Origin: Lamprobacter sp964516305
GTDB lineage: Bacteria; Pseudomonadota; Gammaproteobacteria; Chromatiales; Chromatiaceae
Direction of reading: 5' to 3'
Assembly (NCBI GenBank): GCA_964516305.1
Contig: CAZEZH010000002.1
Coordinates: 1-64,000 of the forward strand
Length of the DNA: 64,000 nt
Position numbers and translations under genes: made by a program. Below, piece after piece: positions 10,126 through 18,653 of this stretch; the first letter of the stretch is position 1, and each line of letters starts with the position of its first letter. Under the pieces are notes generated by a model. The model was given only the letters and a program-made list of their open reading frames with translations. It had not been told where the DNA came from and made no database searches.

Positions 10126-11415
10126 TCAGGCCGCCTCGACCAATGGCCGTCCGTGCTCGACCATGAACTCGAACTCGGACCGATAATGCTTCAAGAAGCT
10201 CTGCACCGGCATGGCTGCGGCATCCCCTAGCGCACAGATGGTCCGTCCGCCGATCCGGCCGGCCACGTTATCGAGCAGGTCCAGATCCTGCAGTCGACCA
10301 TTACCCGCGAGCATCCGATCAAGCACCCGGGCGAGCCAACCGGTCCCTTCGCGACAAGGCGTACATTGACCGCAGGACTCATGCGCATAAAAGTGGGCCA
10401 GGTTGGCAAGCACCTTCACCATGCAAGTGCCCTCGGCAATGATGATGACCGCACCCGAGCCGAGCATCGACCCGGCCTTGGCGATCGAGTCGTAGTCCAT
10501 GTCGGTACGCATCATCAGATCACCCGGGACCACTGGCACCGATGAACCACCAGGAATCACGGCCTTCAGCGCCCGGCCGCCGCTGACGCCACCGGCCATC
10601 TCGAGCATATCCCTGAACGGGGTGCCAAGCGGGATCTCGAGGTTGCAGGGCCGCTCAACGTGACCAGTCACCGAGAACAGCTTGGGTCCGCCATTGTTCG
10701 GCTTGCCCTGCTCCAAGAACCACTTGCCGCCCTTCTCCAGGATCACCGGCACCGAGGCCAGCGATTCGGTGTTATTGATCGTGGTTGGCTTGCCGTAGAG
10801 CCCGGCCTGGGCCGGGAACGGCGGCTTGAAGCGCGGCTGGCCCTTCTTGCCTTCGAGCGATTCGAGCAGCGCCGTCTCCTCGCCACAGATGTAGGCGCCG
10901 GCGCCCAAATGGGTGTAGAGATCAAAATCGACGCCCGAGCCGAGCAGATTCTTGCCCAACAGCCCTGCCGCGTAGGCCTCTTCCAGCGCGCCATCAAAGC
11001 GTGCCGTCGGCTCGTAGAATTCACCACGAATATAGTTGTAGCCGACCGTCGCGCCGATGCAGTAGCCGGCGATCGCCATCCCTTCGATCAACTGATGCGG
11101 GTTGTAGCGCATGATGTCGCGGTCCTTGCAGGTGCCAGGCTCGCCTTCGTCCGAGTTGCAGACGATGTACTTCTGGACCGGCTTGTTGCGCGGCATGAAG
11201 CTCCATTTCAGTCCGGTCGGGAAACCAGCGCCACCTCGGCCGCGCAAGGCCGAGGTCTTGAGCTCATCGATCAGCTGGTCTGGATCGGGCTTCTCGCGCA
11301 GGATGCGTTCCCATTGCTCATAGCCGCCGACGCTGCGATAGCTTTCGAGGGTATAGCGCACCTGTGCATCAAGATGCATGGTGCGGAAGCAAACGGTGTT
11401 CTGGTTCTCTGCCAT
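10126..11415 (-). CDS. nuoF: NADH-quinone oxidoreductase subunit F (NADH/FMN binding)
   Basis: Site of NADH oxidation in complex I; binds FMN and cluster N3. In 429 residues it shows the glycine-rich nucleotide site GRGGAGFPTGLKWSFMPRNK, the FMN-site region YICGEETALLESLEG and the cluster motif SCGQCTPCREGTGW. Length and order (E-F-G) are standard. The gap to nuoG is 78 bp, the largest inside this operon, and I see no terminator in it. Confidence 0.98.
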   Translation of the reverse strand: MAENQNTVCFRTMHLDAQVRYTLESYRSVGGYEQWERILREKPDPDQLIDELKTSALRGRGGAGFPTGLKWSFMPRNKPVQKYIVCNSDEGEPGTCKDRDIMRYNPHQLIEGMAIAGYCIGATVGYNYIRGEFYEPTARFDGALEEAYAAGLLGKNLLGSGVDFDLYTHLGAGAYICGEETALLESLEGKKGQPRFKPPFPAQAGLYGKPTTINNTESLASVPVILEKGGKWFLEQGKPNNGGPKLFSVTGHVERPCNLEIPLGTPFRDMLEMAGGVSGGRALKAVIPGGSSVPVVPGDLMMRTDMDYDSIAKAGSMLGSGAVIIIAEGTCMVKVLANLAHFYAHESCGQCTPCREGTGWLARVLDRMLAGNGRLQDLDLLDNVAGRIGGRTICALGDAAAMPVQSFLKHYRSEFEFMVEHGRPLVEAA

Positions 11416-11428
11416 AGGTCACACGCGC

Positions 11429-11956
11429 TCAGTCGAGGTCGTCGATGATCTTGTCGATGGCGTCCGGGGTCACGCACTCATGGTAGGCCTTATCGACCAT
11501 CACCGCGGGCGCGTGCCGACAGGCACCGAGGCATTCGAACTCCTTGAACGTGAGCTTGCCATCGGCGGTGGTGCCGCCGGGCGCTACGTTATATTTCTTT
11601 TCGATGTGGTGCATCAGCTCCTCGGCACCACCGAGCATGCAGGAGACGCTGTTACAGACACAGATCTTGTGTCGGCCGACCGGCTCCAGGTCGTACATCG
11701 CATAGAAGGTGGCGACCTCGTAAACGGCGGTCTCGGGCATGTCCAGATAGGCGGCGACCTGATCCATCAGCTCTCGGCTCAACCAGCCGCCGTTGTGATC
11801 CTGCACCAGCGTCAGCGCTGGCATCACAGCTGACTGCTTCCACTCGGGCGGATACTTGGCGACATGCTTGTCGATCTCGGCGCGCAGCTCGGGCGTGAGC
11901 AGCGTCTCCTTGTCGACATCCTGAATGACCGCGAGCGGTGTATTGCGAAAACTCAT
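11429..11956 (-). CDS. nuoE: NADH-quinone oxidoreductase subunit E ([2Fe-2S])
   Basis: Peripheral-arm subunit with a thioredoxin-like fold and cluster N1a; partner of NuoF. The 175 residues carry the cluster cysteines in CVCNSVSCMLGG and CLGACRHAP. The start ATG at 11956 overlaps the last base of nuoD, consistent with coupled translation. Confidence 0.97.
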   Translation of the reverse strand: MSFRNTPLAVIQDVDKETLLTPELRAEIDKHVAKYPPEWKQSAVMPALTLVQDHNGGWLSRELMDQVAAYLDMPETAVYEVATFYAMYDLEPVGRHKICVCNSVSCMLGGAEELMHHIEKKYNVAPGGTTADGKLTFKEFECLGACRHAPAVMVDKAYHECVTPDAIDKIIDDLD

Positions 11957-13215
11957 CAGCGGTCGATCTCCCCAAACACGATATCCATGGTGCCGATGAT
12001 CGCAACCACATCGGCCAGCATGTGGCCCTTGGCCATCTCATCCATCGCCGCGAGATGCGGAAAGCCGGGCGCCCTGACCTTGAGACGATAGGGCTTGTTG
12101 GCGCCATCGCAAACGATGTAGCAGCCAAACTCACCCTTGGGCGCCTCGACCGCAGCATAGACCTCACCGGGCGGCGGACAATAGCCCTCGGTGAAGAGCT
12201 TAAAGTGGTGGATCAACGCCTCCATGTCGTCCTTCATACCGACGCGTGTCGGCGGCACGACCTTGTGGTCGTCAACCATCACCGGGCCGGGGTTGGCGCG
12301 CAGCCAGTCGATGCATTGCTTGACGATGCGATTGGACTGGCGCATCTCCTCGATGCGCACCAGATAGCGATCGTAGCAATCGCCGTTCTGGCCCACCGGG
12401 ATATCGAAGTCGACCTGATCATAGGCCGCATAGGGCTGCATCTTACGCAGGTCCCAGGCGATTCCGGAGCCACGGAGCATCGGACCGGTAAAGCCGAGAT
12501 TCTTGGCGCGATCGGCATCGACCACGCCGATGCCGACGGTGCGCTGCTTCCAAATCCGGTTGTCGGTGAGTAGGGTCTCATATTCATCGACCAGCTTTGG
12601 GAAGCGCTCGCTGAAGTCCTCGATGAAATCGAGCAAGGAGCCGCTGCGGGGCTTGTTGAGCCTGCGCATGGTGCCCTTGCCGTGCCACTTGGAGCTTTCC
12701 TCGGCGAAACGCGGCATCTGCTCGGGCAGATCGCGGTAGACCCCGCCCGGACGATAGTAGGTCGCATGCAGGCGCGCACCCGAAACCGCCTCGTAGCAGT
12801 CCATCAGGTCCTCGCGCTCGCGGAAGCAATAGAGGAAGACGCTCATCGCGCCGACATCGAGCGCGTGCGCCCCGAGCCACATCAGGTGGTTCAGGATGCG
12901 GGTGATCTCGTCGAACAGAGTGCGGATATATTGCGCACGGATCGGCGCCTCGATGCCAAGCAGTTTCTCGATCGCGCGCACGTAACCGTGCTCGTTGCAC
13001 ATCATTGAGACGTAGTCGAGCCGGTCCATGTAGCCGATCGACTGGTTGTACGGCTTCGATTCGGCAAGCTTCTCAGTCGCGCGATGCAAAAGCCCGATGT
13101 GCGGATCAGCGCGCTCGATGATCTCGCCATCCATCTCCAACACGAGCCGCAGCACACCATGCGCGGCCGGATGCTGGGGCCCGAAGTTCAGCGTGTAGTT
13201 GCGAATCTCAGGCAT
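11956..13215 (-). CDS. nuoD: NADH-quinone oxidoreductase subunit D (49 kDa type)
   Basis: Quinone-site subunit of complex I, related to the large subunit of NiFe hydrogenases. I place the start at 13215 (MPEIRNYTLNFGPQHPAAHG) because an AAGGA ribosome site lies about 8 bases before it and the resulting 419 residues match the family. A longer frame to 13233 adds six residues without a better signal. Motifs include GPQHPAAHGVLRLVLEMDGE, GLLHRATEKLAE and the C-terminal IVFGEIDR. It overlaps nuoC by 8 bp. NuoC and NuoD are separate here, unlike the E. coli fusion. Confidence 0.97.
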   Translation of the reverse strand: MPEIRNYTLNFGPQHPAAHGVLRLVLEMDGEIIERADPHIGLLHRATEKLAESKPYNQSIGYMDRLDYVSMMCNEHGYVRAIEKLLGIEAPIRAQYIRTLFDEITRILNHLMWLGAHALDVGAMSVFLYCFREREDLMDCYEAVSGARLHATYYRPGGVYRDLPEQMPRFAEESSKWHGKGTMRRLNKPRSGSLLDFIEDFSERFPKLVDEYETLLTDNRIWKQRTVGIGVVDADRAKNLGFTGPMLRGSGIAWDLRKMQPYAAYDQVDFDIPVGQNGDCYDRYLVRIEEMRQSNRIVKQCIDWLRANPGPVMVDDHKVVPPTRVGMKDDMEALIHHFKLFTEGYCPPPGEVYAAVEAPKGEFGCYIVCDGANKPYRLKVRAPGFPHLAAMDEMAKGHMLADVVAIIGTMDIVFGEIDR

Positions 13216-13939
13216 CAGCTGCGTCCTTGGCACCGGTCACGGCCGGATGGTCGTCATCGAGGTAGCGGCTGTCGTCCCGGATGACCTTAGGCACGAGCAC
13301 CCGAGGCTCGATCTCGACCGGCTCGTAGACCACGCGTGCTTGATCTGGATCATAGCGCATCGCGACATGGCCGCTGAGCGGGAAGTCTTTACGGAACGGG
13401 TGGCCGACGAACCCGTAATCGGTCAGGATGCGGCGCAGGTCTGGATGGCCGTCGAACAGGATGCCAAACAGATCAAAGGCCTCGCGCTCGAACCAATCGG
13501 CCCCAGACCAGATCGAGACAACAGAGGGCACCATGGGCTGGGCTCCACCGGTTCGAACGACCAGACGCAAGCGCCAATTATGCGCCAGCGAAAGTAGGTG
13601 GTAGACGACGGCAAAGCGATCTGATTGATCAGTCTCGAACTCAAGGTCGCGGTCAACGCCACGGCCAAATCCAAAATGTGACGCCTCAGTCGTCGCCCAT
13701 TCGGACTGGCCGTAGGCCGCATAGTCAACGCCGCAGAGGTCGATCAACTGCTCAAAGCCAAACTCGTTCTCGTCTCGCAGTCGGGTGCAGGCCTCGACGA
13801 GCGCGGTTGCCGGCAGTCTAAGGGTCAGCTCACCGCGATCGGCATTAAGCTGCCCGCCTGCTGCAGCGAAGCTTTCACTCAGTCGTGTCGCGAGGAGGTC
13901 GAGACCTGAGTCGCCGGTGGTGATGGTCGGATCAGACAT
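13208..13939 (-). CDS. nuoC: NADH-quinone oxidoreductase subunit C (30 kDa type)
   Basis: Peripheral-arm subunit of complex I without redox centres that helps form the connecting module. There are 243 residues. The family signature is WFEREAFDLFGILFDGHPDLRRILTDYGF (residues about 142-170), followed by GHPFRKDFPLSG. About 45 N-terminal residues precede the conserved domain. It is encoded between nuoB and nuoD, as in bacteria with unfused C and D genes. Confidence 0.97.
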   Translation of the reverse strand: MSDPTITTGDSGLDLLATRLSESFAAAGGQLNADRGELTLRLPATALVEACTRLRDENEFGFEQLIDLCGVDYAAYGQSEWATTEASHFGFGRGVDRDLEFETDQSDRFAVVYHLLSLAHNWRLRLVVRTGGAQPMVPSVVSIWSGADWFEREAFDLFGILFDGHPDLRRILTDYGFVGHPFRKDFPLSGHVAMRYDPDQARVVYEPVEIEPRVLVPKVIRDDSRYLDDDHPAVTGAKDAADA

Positions 13940-13984
13940 AGATACGCATGGGTACGCTGGATAGGCTACGCCGAACGTTGAGGG

Positions 13985-14461
13985 TCATCGCGCGATGGTG
14001 TTGGTGCGACGAATCTTGTTTTGCAGCTGCAGGATGCCGTAAAGCAGCGCCTCCGCGGTCGGCGGACAGCCGGGCACATAGACATCCACCGGCACAATAC
14101 GATCACAGCCGCGAACCACAGAGTAAGAATAGTGGTAGTAGCCGCCACCGTTGGCGCAAGACCCCATTGAGATCACCCAGCGCGGCTCAGCCATCTGGTC
14201 ATAGACCTTGCGCAAGGCGGGCGCCATCTTGTTCACCAGTGTGCCGGCAACGATCATGACGTCGGATTGCCGCGGGCTCGGGCGAAAGATGATGCCGAAC
14301 CGATCGAGGTCGTAGCGTGCGGCACCGGCATGCATCATCTCCACCGCGCAACAGGCGAGCCCAAAGGTCATGGGCCAAAGCGAGCCGGTGCGCGCCCAGT
14401 TGATAAGTTTGTCGGCGGTTGTCGTGACAACGCCTTCTTCAAGAATGCCTTCAATGCCCAT
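13985..14461 (-). CDS. nuoB: NADH-quinone oxidoreductase subunit B ([4Fe-4S] N2)
   Basis: Carries the terminal iron-sulfur cluster N2 that reduces quinone. The 158 residues include the tandem cysteine pair in FGLACCAVEMMHAG and the later ligands in MGSCANGGGYYHYSYSVVRG and VYVPGCPPTAEALLYG. Length fits the family. It lies 56 bp after nuoA and 45 bp before nuoC. Confidence 0.98.
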   Translation of the reverse strand: MGIEGILEEGVVTTTADKLINWARTGSLWPMTFGLACCAVEMMHAGAARYDLDRFGIIFRPSPRQSDVMIVAGTLVNKMAPALRKVYDQMAEPRWVISMGSCANGGGYYHYSYSVVRGCDRIVPVDVYVPGCPPTAEALLYGILQLQNKIRRTNTIAR

Positions 14462-14517
14462 GGCAACCCCCTAAATCAGCCGTTCCAGTGTCGTGACAGC
14501 ATGAACGCAGTCGCCGG

Positions 14518-14874
14518 TTATTCCCAGTCGAGCGCGCCCTTGCGCCACTCGTAGATGAAGCCGATGACAAGGACAGCAAGGAATACAGACATGGCGAGCA
14601 GCCCTGCCGTGCCCAACTCCTCGAGCACGACGGCCCAGGGAAACAGGAACGCGATCTCGAGATCGAACAGGATGAAGAGAATAGCAACCAGGTAGTAGCG
14701 CACATCGAATTTCATGCGCGCACTCTCGAATGCATCGAAACCGCATTCGTACGGGGCATCCTTCTCAGGGTCGGGTCGCCGAGGCCCAAGGAACATCCCG
14801 AGCACCCGCGGAACGAAACCGATGAGGATAGCCACCACCAGGAAGATCAAGATATGAAGATAGTCTTCTAGCAT
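14518..14874 (-). CDS. nuoA: NADH-quinone oxidoreductase subunit A
   Basis: Small three-helix membrane subunit of complex I near the quinone chamber. It has 118 residues with the conserved loop KDAPYECGFDAF and the following RMKFDVRYYLVAILFILFDLE region (quoted in parts). It is the first gene of the nuo operon, starting about 45 bases after the likely transcription start. Confidence 0.98.
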   Translation of the reverse strand: MLEDYLHILIFLVVAILIGFVPRVLGMFLGPRRPDPEKDAPYECGFDAFESARMKFDVRYYLVAILFILFDLEIAFLFPWAVVLEELGTAGLLAMSVFLAVLVIGFIYEWRKGALDWE

Positions 14875-14925
14875 CCGGTGGCGACTCCAAGAACGAGGTC
14901 GATTTACGCGACGAAAAGCCGCTGT

Positions 14926-14954
14926 ATGCTAGTTCAGACACCCCCAGCTGTCAA
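14926..14954 (-). promoter_or_regulatory. Likely sigma70 promoter of the nuo operon
   Basis: On the minus strand a perfect -35 box TTGACA (14949-14954) is followed by exactly 17 bases and a -10 box TAGCAT (14926-14931), which keeps 4 of 6 consensus bases. It sits about 52 bp upstream of nuoA and just after the terminator of the preceding secG/tRNA-Leu unit, the expected place for an independent nuo promoter. Activity is inferred from sequence only. Confidence 0.75.
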
Positions 14955-15005
14955 GCAATCGAAACAATGCAATGTAATGCGATTCAATAGCTTAGGGATT
15001 GTCTG

Positions 15006-15044
15006 GAAAAACTAAAGGCGGCCCCCGCCCAGGGGGACCGCCTT
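15006..15044 (-). terminator. Rho-independent terminator after tRNA-Leu
   Basis: A GC-rich hairpin (arms starting AAGGCGG and ending CCGCCTT, one internal mismatch, short loop) is followed on the minus strand by TTTAGTTTTT. It lies directly downstream of tRNA-Leu and separates the tpiA-secG-tRNA unit from the nuo promoter. Confidence 0.9.
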
Positions 15045-15051
15045 GATCAAT

Positions 15052-15136
15052 TGGTGCCGACGGCCGGACTCGAACCGGCACGGCTTACGCCACTGCCCCC
15101 TCAAGACAGCGTGTCTACCAATTCCACCACGTCGGC
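15052..15136 (-). tRNA. tRNA-Leu (anticodon GAG)
   Basis: 85 nt including an encoded CCA. The acceptor arms GCCGACG and CGTCGGC pair, the T arm reads GCCGGTTCGAGTCCGGC, and the anticodon stem CTGTC/GGCAG encloses the loop TTGAGGG with anticodon GAG. The long variable arm (GTGGCGTAAGCCGT) is as expected for a leucine tRNA. It lies just downstream of secG, a placement also seen in E. coli (secG-leuU). Confidence 0.97.
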
Positions 15137-15221
15137 AAATCAAAGAGCATTATCGCAGTTTTTGCAGCCAGCGGATGACAAGGCTTCCAACTCGTCCGCC
15201 TCTCGTCATCCGGTCACCCCA

Positions 15222-15731
15222 TCAATCCACGGCAGGCAGATCACCTCCTGAAGAGGAAGGACTTGTCGCTGACGTGTCCGCAGCGTCAGGGTCAACGCTT
15301 TGTTGGTCAACCGGCAGCGGCGGCAGATCACCCAAAGCGGCAGGTGATGCATCACTCGGCGGGGTGGCAGGTACCGCCGGCAGATCGCTGTCGGCATCTG
15401 AGCTACCGGCCGAGTCGGGCGCAGGGATCTCGCGGCGCTGCTCAGACGGCGCCACTGGCACCGAGCTGTCGATGCCCTCCATCAAACCACCTGGCTCACC
15501 CACACGCGCGGCAAAGTAGGCGAGTGCAATGCTGGTGACAAAGAACAGCGTTGCGATGACCGCGGTCGATCGCGACAAGAAGGAACCCGAGCCCTGCGCA
15601 CCGAAGACCGTCGATGAGGCACCGCTGCCAAAGGCAGCACCCGCATCGGCACCCTTGCCGTGCTGAAGCAACACGAGTGCAATCATGCCGATCGCGAGAA
15701 CCAGATGAAGAACGGTCAAGATGAGCTGCAT
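15222..15731 (-). CDS. secG: Preprotein translocase subunit SecG
   Basis: Small inner-membrane partner of SecYE that assists protein export. The first 75 residues are typical: helix LILTVLHLVLAIGMIALVLL, the loop QHGKGADAGAAFGSGASSTVFG, and a second helix. The protein is 169 residues, longer than the usual 75-120, because of a C-terminal tail of about 85 residues rich in Ser, Asp, Pro and Ala that looks disordered. It is downstream of tpiA and upstream of tRNA-Leu. Confidence 0.95.
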   Translation of the reverse strand: MQLILTVLHLVLAIGMIALVLLQHGKGADAGAAFGSGASSTVFGAQGSGSFLSRSTAVIATLFFVTSIALAYFAARVGEPGGLMEGIDSSVPVAPSEQRREIPAPDSAGSSDADSDLPAVPATPPSDASPAALGDLPPLPVDQQSVDPDAADTSATSPSSSGGDLPAVD

Positions 15732-15781
15732 TGGATTTCTCAGTCCGCCGCGTAACCTGGCAGGGCTACGTCGGCAATCGG

Positions 15782-16543
15782 TTAGGCGTTGGCGTCGCCG
15801 GCTTTGCAGATCGTCAGGAAGTCGGTCGCCTTCAGTGCTGCACCACCGATCAGACCGCCGTCGATATCGGCCTGAGCCATCAACTCATGGGCATTACCTG
15901 GCTTCATGCTGCCGCCGTAAAGGATGCGAATGCCGGCCGCAACCTCGGCGTTCTTCTTCGCGATCCGCGACCTAAGAAAGGCGTGAACCTCCTGTGCCTG
16001 CTCAGGGGTGGCCGTAACGCCGGTGCCGATCGCCCAGACCGGCTCGTAGGCGACAACCCCCTTGGCTAAGGCCTCTGCGCCCGCGGAATCTAACACCGCG
16101 TCGAGATGACGAGCAACGACCTCCTCCGTCTTACCCTGCTCACGCTCATCCAAGGTCTCACCGACACAGAGGATCGGCGTCAGCCCATGCGCCACTACGA
16201 CAGCGTACTTGCGCGCAATGATGGCATCGGTCTCGGCGTTGAATAGGCGACGCTCGGAATGGCCCAGGATCGCGTAGGTGCAGCCGAAGTCCTGAAGCAT
16301 GCTCGCTGAGACCTGACCGGTAAAGGCGCCGGACTCTTCGCGCGAACAATCTTGCGAGCCATAACGGACCGCACTCCCCTTGAGCATATCTTCGGCCAAA
16401 TACAGGTAAGGGAATGGCGGGCAGACGGCGACTTCGGACGCCGTAATCTCACCGACGCCGGCCTTGATGCCGTTCAACAGCTCAACCGTCTCGGTCTTGC
16501 TGCCATTCATCTTCCAGTTACCTGCGATCAGAGGCTGACGCAT
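15782..16543 (-). CDS. tpiA: Triose-phosphate isomerase
   Basis: Interconverts dihydroxyacetone phosphate and glyceraldehyde 3-phosphate in glycolysis, gluconeogenesis and the Calvin cycle. The start at 16543 (MRQPLIAGNWKMNG) has a GGGAG ribosome site 6 bases upstream; a frame extending to 16573 is less likely. The 253 residues contain the substrate lysine in GNWKMNG, the catalytic histidine in ILGHSERR, the catalytic glutamate in VAYEPVWAIGTG and the phosphate loop ILYGGSMKPGNA. Confidence 0.98.
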   Translation of the reverse strand: MRQPLIAGNWKMNGSKTETVELLNGIKAGVGEITASEVAVCPPFPYLYLAEDMLKGSAVRYGSQDCSREESGAFTGQVSASMLQDFGCTYAILGHSERRLFNAETDAIIARKYAVVVAHGLTPILCVGETLDEREQGKTEEVVARHLDAVLDSAGAEALAKGVVAYEPVWAIGTGVTATPEQAQEVHAFLRSRIAKKNAEVAAGIRILYGGSMKPGNAHELMAQADIDGGLIGGAALKATDFLTICKAGDANA

Positions 16544-16656
16544 GACTGTCTCCCAAAGAAAAGAGCCGATCATCTTAGCGACCTATCCCCGGTCATGCAA
16601 GCGACGACTTGAGAAAGGTGCTTCCGTCTCGCTGGTTGGTAGCTTAGACTGTCGAG

Positions 16657-17136
16657 ATGTCAAAAGGAAAGAAGAAAGCTGGCACCCCAAGCAGCACCAT
16701 TGCGCTGAACAAGAAGGCGAAGCACGAGTATCAGATCGAGCAGCGCCTTGAGGCCGGCCTCGCCCTCGAGGGCTGGGAGGTCAAGGGCCTGCGCGCCGGA
16801 CGCGTTCAGCTCAAAGAGGCCTACGTCAAGATCTTGCATGGCGAGGGCTTCTTGATCGGCTGCCATGTCTCGCCGCTACCCTCCGCCTCGACCCACGTCG
16901 AGCCCGACCCAACGCGGACCCGCAAGCTGCTGCTCAAGCGCACCGAACTCAGTCGCCTCATTGGCCAGACCGAGCGCGCCGGCTATACGATCGTGCCGCT
17001 CGCCATGTACTGGAAACGCGGTCGTGCCAAGCTCGAAATCGGGCTCGCCAAAGGCAAGAAGCTGCATGACAAGCGCGCTGACGCCAAGGAGCGCGACTGG
17101 CAGCGCGAGAAAGAGCGCATCTTCAAGCAGCACTAG
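16657..17136 (+). CDS. smpB: SsrA-binding protein SmpB
   Basis: Binds tmRNA and delivers it to stalled ribosomes for trans-translation. The 159 residues show the beta-barrel core (KHEYQIEQRLEAGLALEGWE, VKSLRAGR-like segment VKGLRAGRVQLKEAYVKI) and the basic C-terminal tail KKLHDKRADAKERDWQREKE that enters the mRNA channel. It diverges from tpiA and converges with the CoA-binding gene, leaving only 3 bp. No tmRNA gene is visible in the window. Confidence 0.97.
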   Translation: MSKGKKKAGTPSSTIALNKKAKHEYQIEQRLEAGLALEGWEVKGLRAGRVQLKEAYVKILHGEGFLIGCHVSPLPSASTHVEPDPTRTRKLLLKRTELSRLIGQTERAGYTIVPLAMYWKRGRAKLEIGLAKGKKLHDKRADAKERDWQREKERIFKQH

Positions 17137-17139
17137 CGA

Positions 17140-17592
17140 TCAATACTTACCCAGGGCCTTCATGACGGCCTTGTGGATGCTGTGGTAGGACAGCCCCGGC
17201 TTCAGATACATGACCGCGCAGGTGCCGGTTCGCAGATTGATGCCCTTCTCGGCCGCAAGCGCCACTGCTTCCGGCGTGTCATGCGCCATGTGGACCCAGA
17301 CATCCTTGACGCCGGCTTCAGCCGCGCGTGCCACCCAATCGCGCGTTTCCTCCTTGGGCACCTCGATGATCAGGGCCTCAGGCTTCTGCGGCAGCGCGTC
17401 CAGCGACGCATAAGCCTGATCGCCACTGATACGCTCAGCGCTCTCATCGACCGGATATACCGTCTTGCCGAGGCGCTTGAGGCCCTTATAGCTCAGGATC
17501 GGGAACGGCTTGGAAGCACTGTGGCCGATTACAGCGAAGCGCTCGACGTTGAAGAAGGTCTCGTAGTTTGACGGCACAGATGGAATCCTCAT
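17140..17592 (-). CDS. CoA-binding domain protein (YccU-like)
   Basis: 150-residue single-domain protein with the Rossmann-like fold of the CoA-binding/succinyl-CoA synthetase alpha N-terminal family. Visible features are FAVIGHSASKPFPILSYKGL, a KTVYPVDES strand-turn, ALIIEVPKEET and the late GINLRTGTCAVMYL. Proteins of this family have no settled biochemical role. It converges on smpB and lies 76 bp downstream of the Tim44-domain gene, with no clear terminator between. Confidence 0.85.
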   Translation of the reverse strand: MRIPSVPSNYETFFNVERFAVIGHSASKPFPILSYKGLKRLGKTVYPVDESAERISGDQAYASLDALPQKPEALIIEVPKEETRDWVARAAEAGVKDVWVHMAHDTPEAVALAAEKGINLRTGTCAVMYLKPGLSYHSIHKAVMKALGKY

Positions 17593-17668
17593 TCAGCGGG
17601 ATGCAAAGGCCGCACACGATACCCAAGCCGCGCGCAAACGACCTGGGGATTCGTCAACTCGACGGACG

Positions 17669-18601
17669 CTATCCGTCGGCCTGCTGAATACCAATGATGA
17701 TCCAATCGCCCTCGGCGCTCGCCCAGAGGTGAGCGACATGCCAGATCTCATCCAGCGGGTTGGCGGCACCACTGACGTCCTCACGGATAAGGCCGGTGAA
17801 GCGCACGCTCGCGATAAGACGATCGTCATCGCGGCGCAGACCCAGCAACTCCGCATTTAGCCTGACCACCTCGGTATCGTTGGGCGCTGACCCCAAGGCC
17901 TCACGCTCACGCTTAACCTCGGCGAAAAGTTCGGGCGAGGTGTACTCGCGGATATCGCGAAAATCGGACCGATCCCAAGCCGCTTGCAGCCGAATGAAGT
18001 GGGTCTTTGCACCCTCAACGAAGGCCGCGCCATCAAACCAGTAGGGCGTGTCCGCGCCGGCGAGCGTCTCGCCAGGCGCAGCCTGAACATTGCCATCCAT
18101 GGCGCCAGCCGCAGGCCGCTGCCCAGCTCCGACCCCGGCCATCGGTGGCATGACCGGACTCATCGAGCCACGGCCATAGGCCGCGGCAGGACCGCTGTGC
18201 ACCCCCGCCGCATTGCGGCGCATCATCTTGAACAGCATCACGCCACCAAAGATCAGCAGCCCAATGAGCAGGAAGTCCATGATCTGAAAGCCATCGAAGG
18301 CATCGCCAAAGAACAGCGACGCGAGCAGGCCACCCGCCGCAAGGCCCGCGAGCGGTCCGAGCCAGCGACTGGCGCCACTGAGCGCAGGAGCGCCTTGTCG
18401 GGCGCCTGTGTTGGCGGCCTGGCCCTGCTGCGGTGGCTGCCGGGCAGCCTCTGATGGTCGCGGCGCCTGCGACTTCTGCGGAGCACTGAACTGCTTGCCC
18501 AGGCTGCGACCGCCGCCGAAGCGCTTGGCATCGGCTGGCTCCGGCGCCAGCAAGCCCCCAGCCACGAACAGGGTCAACAAAGCAACGATAAGCATCTTCA
18601 T
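17669..18601 (-). CDS. Tim44-domain membrane protein
   Basis: 310 residues. The N-terminus MKMLIVALLTLFVAGGLLAP is a signal peptide or anchor. Next come a low-complexity region rich in Gly, Ala, Gln and Pro (residues about 25-80), a hydrophobic segment FDGFQIMDFLLIGLLIFGGV (about 110-130), another flexible linker, and a C-terminal Tim44/MRPL45-like domain from about residue 190 (FVEGAKTHFIRLQAAWDRSD). Bacterial members are inner-membrane proteins of unclear function. It is 52 bp downstream of ggt. The stop codon overlaps a small inverted repeat (GACGGA/TCCGTC) without a T-run. Confidence 0.85.
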   Translation of the reverse strand: MKMLIVALLTLFVAGGLLAPEPADAKRFGGGRSLGKQFSAPQKSQAPRPSEAARQPPQQGQAANTGARQGAPALSGASRWLGPLAGLAAGGLLASLFFGDAFDGFQIMDFLLIGLLIFGGVMLFKMMRRNAAGVHSGPAAAYGRGSMSPVMPPMAGVGAGQRPAAGAMDGNVQAAPGETLAGADTPYWFDGAAFVEGAKTHFIRLQAAWDRSDFRDIREYTSPELFAEVKREREALGSAPNDTEVVRLNAELLGLRRDDDRLIASVRFTGLIREDVSGAANPLDEIWHVAHLWASAEGDWIIIGIQQADG

Positions 18602-18653
18602 CGTGGTTCTCGATATCCTCAGGGTGATAACAACACTGACCGGCGTTGCCGGG

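Noticed and set aside
15043..15519. 158-codon plus-strand frame beginning across tRNA-Leu
   Set aside because: Its first part is the antisense reading of tRNA-Leu (RRPDSNRHGL-type peptide), a well-known false gene, and the rest is antisense to secG.
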